From assembly GCA_002453315.1 (NCBI GenBank), contig DKGO01000143.1, positions 1,457 through 34,993 on the forward strand: 33,537 nt of DNA. The letters run 5' to 3'. A model generated the notes under the pieces. It saw nothing but the letters and a program-made list of their open reading frames with translations, was not told where the DNA came from and did no database searches. Position numbers and translations under genes: made by a program. This DNA comes from Caryophanales bacterium UBA6768 (GTDB lineage Bacteria > Bacillota > Bacilli > Bacillales_D > Amphibacillaceae). The first letter of the stretch is position 1, and each line of letters starts with the position of its first letter. Below, piece after piece: positions 28,855 through 33,537 of the stretch.

Positions 28855-29403
28855 ACCTGAGGGATGATTGTGGGCACAAATTATTGAGGCAGCTGATCGT
28901 TTTACTGCTTCGCGGAATATTTCACGAGGATGAACGATACTTGAATTTAATGAACCGATAAAAATTGTTTGCCGGTGAATAATTTGGTTTTTCGTATTCA
29001 GGAATAAAGCGACGAGATGTTCTTGTTTTAAACGGCGCATTTCCTCCATCACATAATCAGCTCCATCTTCTGGGGATTTAATCACATATTTTTCATTGGG
29101 CTTATATTGATGGATTCTTTTCCCCAATTCTATTGCAGCTAGTACTGTAACAGCTTTTGCATTACCAATTCCTTTAATGGAAGTCAATTCCTCAATCGTT
29201 GCATCACTTAACAATTTCAAGCCTTCAAAATGCATTAGTACCCGATTAGATACATTCATAACTGACTCTGCCCTTGTACCACTTCCAAGTAATAATGCCA
29301 ACAATTCTTGATTCGACAAATGACTTTTCCCGTATTTAATTAGCCTCTCTCTTGGCCTCTCTTCCACGGGAACATTTTTTAACATTACGTTACGACTACT
29401 CAT
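28855..29403 (-). CDS. radC: RadC, 5' exon (N-terminal 183 residues)
   Basis: RadC-family protein of the JAMM/MPN+ fold; despite the name a repair role is not firmly established. The exon has the helix-hairpin-helix region (LTSIKGIGNAKAVTVLAAIELG, 73-94) and the MPN domain (from about 107) up to HNHPSG (178-183). Without splicing the frame runs six codons into the intron and stops at 28834, giving a 189-residue protein lacking the rest of the JAMM motif. Joined to 26319-26179 it is 229 residues, close to the B. subtilis length. AAGGAGG precedes the ATG, and TATAAT near 29425-29430 may be its -10. Confidence 0.95.
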
Positions 29404-29570
29404 TTACTTCCTCCTTCATTTTTCTTTTATTATAAGGGGTAATTTAAAAGAATGCGAAACGAAAAAAATGACTTTTAACATAATAAAAATAATGTAAAAA
29501 ATCATTTTTAACAGGGCAATTTTGAATTTTAATAGAGCCTTTTGGATATAATTTGTTATTTTATACAGAA

Positions 29571-30839
29571 TTAAAAACTTTTTATAATATGGTGACGAAC
29601 TGCCACGATAAAGTGTAATGACCCTGTAATAACGAATAATTGATCATTTGATTTTTGTTTAAGTATTTCTTTTACTTCCCCATGCCAGTCCTCAATGATA
29701 CTAATATTATCGGAAGACATGTTTTGTATCTCATCCTTTGACAATGCTCGCTCATGTGAGAATGTCGTTAATGAAATATGTTTATATTTTGCTAGTAACA
29801 CTTCTATCATTTTCATCACATCTTTATCTTTAAATGCTGAAAAAAGTATGTGAACCGTTTTAGACGGAAACTTATGATCAATTGAATCGATTAAAGCCCT
29901 CATTGCTTTAACATTATGAGCGCTATCTAATAAAATTGCCGGATAATCTGAAATTAATTCAAATCTCCCAGGTAAATTTATCGATGATAAATTTTTTAGA
30001 AAATAGTGCTTGTCAATAGGGAACCCCAATGATTCAATATAGGTTAATGCCATGATTACGTTAGCGATATTATTCAATTGATAGTTCGGTAAATGGTTGA
30101 TAGAAAGAGTGAATTTTTCCAATTTATGTACCCATTTATATCCTTTTTCAGTTTTAGTTAATGTATAATTTTTACCCAGTTGAAACATAGGGGCGTTTTC
30201 AAATTTAGCCTTGGTGAAAATGACATGTTCACTCTCATTATTTACTTCTCCGATAACGACGGGTCGATTTTTTTTAATAATTCCTGCTTTATGAAGCGTA
30301 ATTTCTTCATATGTATTTCCTAAAAATTGCGTATGGTCCATTGCCACATTTGTAATGATTGATAAAAGTGGATTTACTACATTAGTTGTATCATCTCTTC
30401 CACCCATACCAGTTTCAATTAGGGAAAATTGGGCATGACGGTGAAAAAACATCAATGAAATAACCGTTATGATTTCAAATGAAGTTGGATGATTATTTTT
30501 ATTATCAAGTATTTCGATATAAGGTAGAAGTTCATTTAATAATTTCACAAATTTGTCTTCACAAATTTCCTGTTGATTTATTGTTATATGTCCACGTATT
30601 CCCGTAAAACTTGGAGATGAAAAGACCCCAACAGAATAACCAGAATCTATTAGTGCTTTTTCTAACATAAAAATAGTTGACCCTTTACCATTTGTGCCAG
30701 CTACATGGATGGCATTTATTTTATTTTGGGGATTCCCAACACTTTTCAAAAGTGTTTGTACCCGCTCTACTCCCAACTTTATGCCTAGTTTATTCCTGTC
30801 TTTGATCAATTGCTCTGCTTGCTGATATTTTTCAATCAT
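29571..30839 (-). CDS. folC: Folylpolyglutamate synthase / dihydrofolate synthase
   Basis: Adds glutamate to dihydropteroate and folates with ATP. The 422 residues have the Mur-ligase-like P-loop HVAGTNGKGST (45-55), the omega-loop FSSPSFTGIRGHI, METGMGGRDDTTNVV-type motif (here ETGMGGRDDTTNVV) and DSAHNVKAMRAL in the C-terminal domain. A TTG at 30872 would add 11 residues but has no ribosome site; GTGGGG eight bases before the ATG at 30839 decides the start. In B. subtilis folC follows valS; here a gene on the other strand separates them. The comC, spoIIB and maf genes usual between folC and radC are absent. Confidence 0.95.
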   Translation of the reverse strand: MIEKYQQAEQLIKDRNKLGIKLGVERVQTLLKSVGNPQNKINAIHVAGTNGKGSTIFMLEKALIDSGYSVGVFSSPSFTGIRGHITINQQEICEDKFVKLLNELLPYIEILDNKNNHPTSFEIITVISLMFFHRHAQFSLIETGMGGRDDTTNVVNPLLSIITNVAMDHTQFLGNTYEEITLHKAGIIKKNRPVVIGEVNNESEHVIFTKAKFENAPMFQLGKNYTLTKTEKGYKWVHKLEKFTLSINHLPNYQLNNIANVIMALTYIESLGFPIDKHYFLKNLSSINLPGRFELISDYPAILLDSAHNVKAMRALIDSIDHKFPSKTVHILFSAFKDKDVMKMIEVLLAKYKHISLTTFSHERALSKDEIQNMSSDNISIIEDWHGEVKEILKQKSNDQLFVITGSLHFIVAVRHHIIKSF

Positions 30840-30945
30840 TTGACTAGCCCCACTAACAATTGTAATTTTCAAGTTTTCAATTTAAATGATGGTAGTATTA
30901 GTGTAACATAAGAATATAACCCTTGTGACAGAAAGGATGTTAGTA

Positions 30946-31830
30946 GTGACTCTAACAGGTTGGATCATATACAACGGTTTTTTACCCGGAAATAAATTTA
31001 TTGATTATGCCATGATGCTAAAAGAAGCAGCAGAGGAACGGGGGCATCTTACTAAATTAATAAAAAATGATGAAATTTTCCCTATCATTCAATCTACTAA
31101 TTTCCGTAAAGTGCCAGATTATGTTCTTTTTACAGATAAAGATATTTACTTAGCCCGTTATTTGGAAAAATTAGGGGTTAGACTTTTCAATAGTGCATCG
31201 ACAATTGAAATTTGTGATGATAAAATCAAAACCTATGAACGATTAGCACAAGAAAATTTACCAATACCTAAAACAATCGTTGCCCCAAAAACTTTTCAAC
31301 AAAATGAAAAATTATCAGATCAGTTTTTATCCGTGGTAGAGGAAAAATTAGGATTACCTTATATTGTAAAAGAAAACTTCGGTTCGTTCGGGGAACAAGT
31401 TCATTTAATTCACTCAAGGGAGGTATTGATAAACATATTGAAAAACATTTCAGAACCATTCATGTTCCAACAGTTTATTGCGGCTAGTGCCGGAGTAGAT
31501 GTACGCCTTCAGGTTGTTGGAGAAAAGGTGGTTGCAGCCATCAAACGTAAGGCTAACAATGATTTCCGTGCAAATGTGACCGCCGGGGGAACAATGGTAT
31601 CATATGAACCTTCAACAAAAGAAAAAGAACTAGCCATTGAAGCTAATAGGGCAGTCGGGGCGGATTTTTCCGGTGTAGATTTATTGTTCGGGCCAAATGA
31701 TACGAGGGTAATTTGTGAAGTGAATTCCAATGCACATATCCGAAACTTATTTGATTGTACAAAAATTAATGCCGCTAAATATATCATTGCTCATATTGAA
31801 AAGGAAATAATGAAGATAAAAAGTTTCTAA
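30946..31830 (+). CDS. ATP-grasp ligase, RimK-like
   Basis: The 294 residues belong to the RimK-type ATP-grasp family, which forms amide bonds between a carboxylate and an amine, often adding amino acids to proteins or peptides. Visible are a pre-ATP-grasp domain (1-90), the ATP-binding segment GLPYIVKENFGSFGEQVHLI, FMFQQFIAASAGVDVRLQVVG, the nucleotide/metal residues in DFRANVTAGG, and the terminal GVDLLFG with CEVNSNAHI. Several starts are possible; the GTG at 30946, eight bases after AAAGGA, fits best, while a GTG at 30925 and an ATG at 30939-region overlap that site. It is divergent from folC and convergent with valS; the substrate is unknown. Confidence 0.88.
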   Translation: MTLTGWIIYNGFLPGNKFIDYAMMLKEAAEERGHLTKLIKNDEIFPIIQSTNFRKVPDYVLFTDKDIYLARYLEKLGVRLFNSASTIEICDDKIKTYERLAQENLPIPKTIVAPKTFQQNEKLSDQFLSVVEEKLGLPYIVKENFGSFGEQVHLIHSREVLINILKNISEPFMFQQFIAASAGVDVRLQVVGEKVVAAIKRKANNDFRANVTAGGTMVSYEPSTKEKELAIEANRAVGADFSGVDLLFGPNDTRVICEVNSNAHIRNLFDCTKINAAKYIIAHIEKEIMKIKSF

Positions 31831-31837
31831 ATTAAAT

Positions 31838-31871
31838 GTTACGCCATCCCTTTAATTGAAGGATGGCGTTC
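31838..31871. terminator. Shared hairpin between the ATP-grasp gene and valS
   Basis: ACGCCATCC (31841-31849) and GGATGGCGT (31861-31869) pair perfectly around an 11-base loop between two converging genes. The T-tract is weak on both sides (TCATAATT on plus, AACATTT on minus), so efficiency is uncertain, but the place fits a bidirectional terminator. Confidence 0.65.
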
Positions 31872-31875
31872 ATAA

Positions 31876-33537
31876 TTAACTTTTCAATTGTTTTAATCGT
31901 TCTTTTACCTTTTGCTGCTTATCTAAGTAGTCAGCCTCTTTTTGTTTTTCTTGTTCAACGATATTTGCTGGAGCCTTGCTTACAAATCCCTGATTGTTTA
32001 ACTTTTTTTGAACGAATTCTACCTCTTTCGTCCATTTTTGTAATTCTCTTTCCAAGCGAATGATTTCTTTTTCAACATCGATCAAACCCTCTAAAGGCAA
32101 GAAGATTTCCGCTTCAGAAATGACTGCTGACATCGTTTCTTCAGGAATATTCACATCTTCACTAATAATTAACTCACTCGTATGACAAAATCGTTCTAAA
32201 TAAACCCGATTCATTTCAAATTCTTGCTTTTTCTCATCATTTGCAACATTTATATACATCACTATTGATTTAGATGGCGGAGTGTCGACCTCGGCCCGAA
32301 TGTTTCTCACAGCCTTAATGGCCTCCATCACATGTTCCATTTGGGTCATTGCCACCCTATTTGTGAGGTCATCATTACGTTTCGGCCAAGCAACAACAGT
32401 AATTGATTCACCTTCATGTGGCAACTTCTGCCAAATTTCCTCCGTAATAAAAGGCATATATGGGTGCAGCATTCTTAAGGTTTGATCTAGTACATGTGCC
32501 AACACAGACCTGGTCGTATGTTTTCGTTGTTCATCTTCGCCATATAAGGAGATTTTTGCCATTTCGATATACCAATCACAAAAATCATCCCAAATAAAAT
32601 GATAGAGACGACGACCTGCTTCACCAAATTCATATTTATCGGTATTTTTCGTCACATCGTCAATCGTTTCATTAAGACGAGTTAAAATCCATTGATCTGG
32701 AAGCGACAAATTTTTTGTGATATCAATTTGTTCATGAGTTAACCCTTCCATATTCATTAAAGCAAAACGTGATGCATTCCAAATTTTATTCGCAAAATTC
32801 CATGTTGATTCAACTTTTTCCCAATAAAAACGTAGGTCTTGTCCGGGAGTAGATCCCGTTAAAAGAAAATATCGTAATGCATCAGCACCATATTTTTCAA
32901 TAACGTCCATTGGGTCAACACCATTACCTAATGATTTACTCATTTTCCGCCCTTCGGCATCGCGAATTAATCCGTGGATGAGCACATCTTTAAATGGTCT
33001 TTCACCGGTAAACTCAAGGGATTGAAAAATCATCCGTGCCACCCAAAAGAAAATAATATCATAACCTGTCACAAGCACATTTGTTGGAAAATAACGTTTC
33101 AAATCTTCACTTTTTTTATCCGGCCAACCCATTGTTGAAAACGGCCATAATGCAGATGAAAACCACGTATCTAATACATCTGTATCTTGTTCCCAATTTT
33201 CAATGTCCTTTGGAGGTTCTGTTCCAACATACATTTCTTTCGTTTCTTTATGATACCAAGCAGGAATTCGGTGTCCCCACCAAAGCTGTCTTGAGATACA
33301 CCAATCACGGATATTTTCCATCCAATGTAAATATGTTTGTTCAAAACGTGGTGGCACAAAATTTACTTTTTTATCTGTTTTTTGTAACCCAATCACTTTA
33401 TCAGCTAATGGTTGCATTTTTACAAACCATTGAGTCGATAAATATGGTTCAACGACAGCGCCACTCCGTTCGGAATGACCAACTTGGTGAACGTGATCTT
33501 CTAACTTAAATAAAGTCCCATCAGCTTGTAAATCCTC
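31876..33537 (-). CDS. valS: Valyl-tRNA synthetase, N-terminal part cut by window edge
   Basis: Charges tRNA-Val and edits mischarged threonine. The 553 C-terminal residues of a usual ~880 are present; the open frame continues to the window edge, above the first internal Met at 33417. Present are the end of the editing/catalytic core ([40 protein letters not shown]), the KMSKS signature in [14 protein letters not shown], the anticodon-binding helical domain ([16 protein letters not shown]), and a C-terminal coiled coil (last ~65 residues). HIGH and any T-box leader lie outside the window. Confidence 0.97.
   Translation of the reverse strand, partial: EDLQADGTLFKLEDHVHQVGHSERSGAVVEPYLSTQWFVKMQPLADKVIGLQKTDKKVNFVPPRFEQTYLHWMENIRDWCISRQLWWGHRIPAWYHKETKEMYVGTEPPKDIENWEQDTDVLDTWFSSALWPFSTMGWPDKKSEDLKRYFPTNVLVTGYDIIFFWVARMIFQSLEFTGERPFKDVLIHGLIRDAEGRKMSKSLGNGVDPMDVIEKYGADALRYFLLTGSTPGQDLRFYWEKVESTWNFANKIWNASRFALMNMEGLTHEQIDITKNLSLPDQWILTRLNETIDDVTKNTDKYEFGEAGRRLYHFIWDDFCDWYIEMAKISLYGEDEQRKHTTRSVLAHVLDQTLRMLHPYMPFITEEIWQKLPHEGESITVVAWPKRNDDLTNRVAMTQMEHVMEAIKAVRNIRAEVDTPPSKSIVMYINVANDEKKQEFEMNRVYLERFCHTSELIISEDVNIPEETMSAVISEAEIFLPLEGLIDVEKEIIRLERELQKWTKEVEFVQKKLNNQGFVSKAPANIVEQEKQKEADYLDKQQKVKERLKQLKS

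Noticed and set aside
33081..33509. 142-codon open frame on the plus strand opposite valS
   Set aside because: It lies wholly antisense to a clear valS coding region with strong motifs; a shadow frame.

Overview
This AT-rich window reads as the chromosome of an endospore-forming member of the Bacillaceae (Bacillota). The gene order is close to the Bacillus subtilis valS-folC / radC-mreBCD-minCD-spoIVFAB-rplU-ysxB-rpmA-obg-pheA / ruvAB-queA-tgt region. The spoIVFA/spoIVFB pair, the Firmicute-type L27 extension beside its protease gene, and the low-GC sigma-A-like promoters support this. I cannot name a genus from the sequence alone.

Layout. Almost everything is on the minus strand. Positions 1-4482 hold tgt (cut by the window edge), queA, a small DUF2905 membrane protein, ruvB, ruvA and yebC: tRNA queuosine synthesis, Holliday-junction processing and a YebC-family regulator. 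Positions 4835-9242 hold nadE, pheA, obgE, rpmA, prp (ysxB) and rplU, with an L21 leader and a good sigma-A promoter ahead of rplU and a terminator after rpmA. The gap where spo0B normally lies contains only an imperfect 51-bp tandem repeat. Positions 9242-14904 hold spoIVFB, spoIVFA, minD, minC, mreD, mreC and mreB.

Positions 15524-26162 interrupt the usual mreB-radC junction. Here lies an Isd-type heme-acquisition operon: a membrane-tethered NEAT protein, a two-NEAT wall protein ending in an NPKTG sorting signal, a heme-binding lipoprotein, a FecCD-type permease, an ABC ATPase and a class B sortase. A two-component system is divergent from it. A probable ECF sigma/anti-sigma pair and a frameshifted hicB relic follow.

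Positions 26179-29403 hold radC split in two by a 2535-bp group II intron with its own reverse transcriptase/maturase. The insertion falls exactly inside the JAMM metal-binding motif of RadC, in phase 0, so RadC can only be whole if the intron splices. Positions 29571-33537 hold folC, a convergent ATP-grasp ligase gene on the plus strand, and the C-terminal part of valS (cut by the window edge).

How the genes work together. The heme genes form a self-contained route: NEAT proteins capture heme, sortase B anchors the NPKTG protein, and the lipoprotein, permease and ATPase import the heme. No heme-degrading monooxygenase is present in the window. The mre/min genes shape the cell and place the division site. 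SpoIVFA/FB act in the mother cell during sporulation. The best candidates for a second look are the intron inside the RadC active-site motif, the heme island and its two unusual NEAT proteins, the nested inverted-repeat element at 24088-24226, and the tandem repeat that replaces spo0B.
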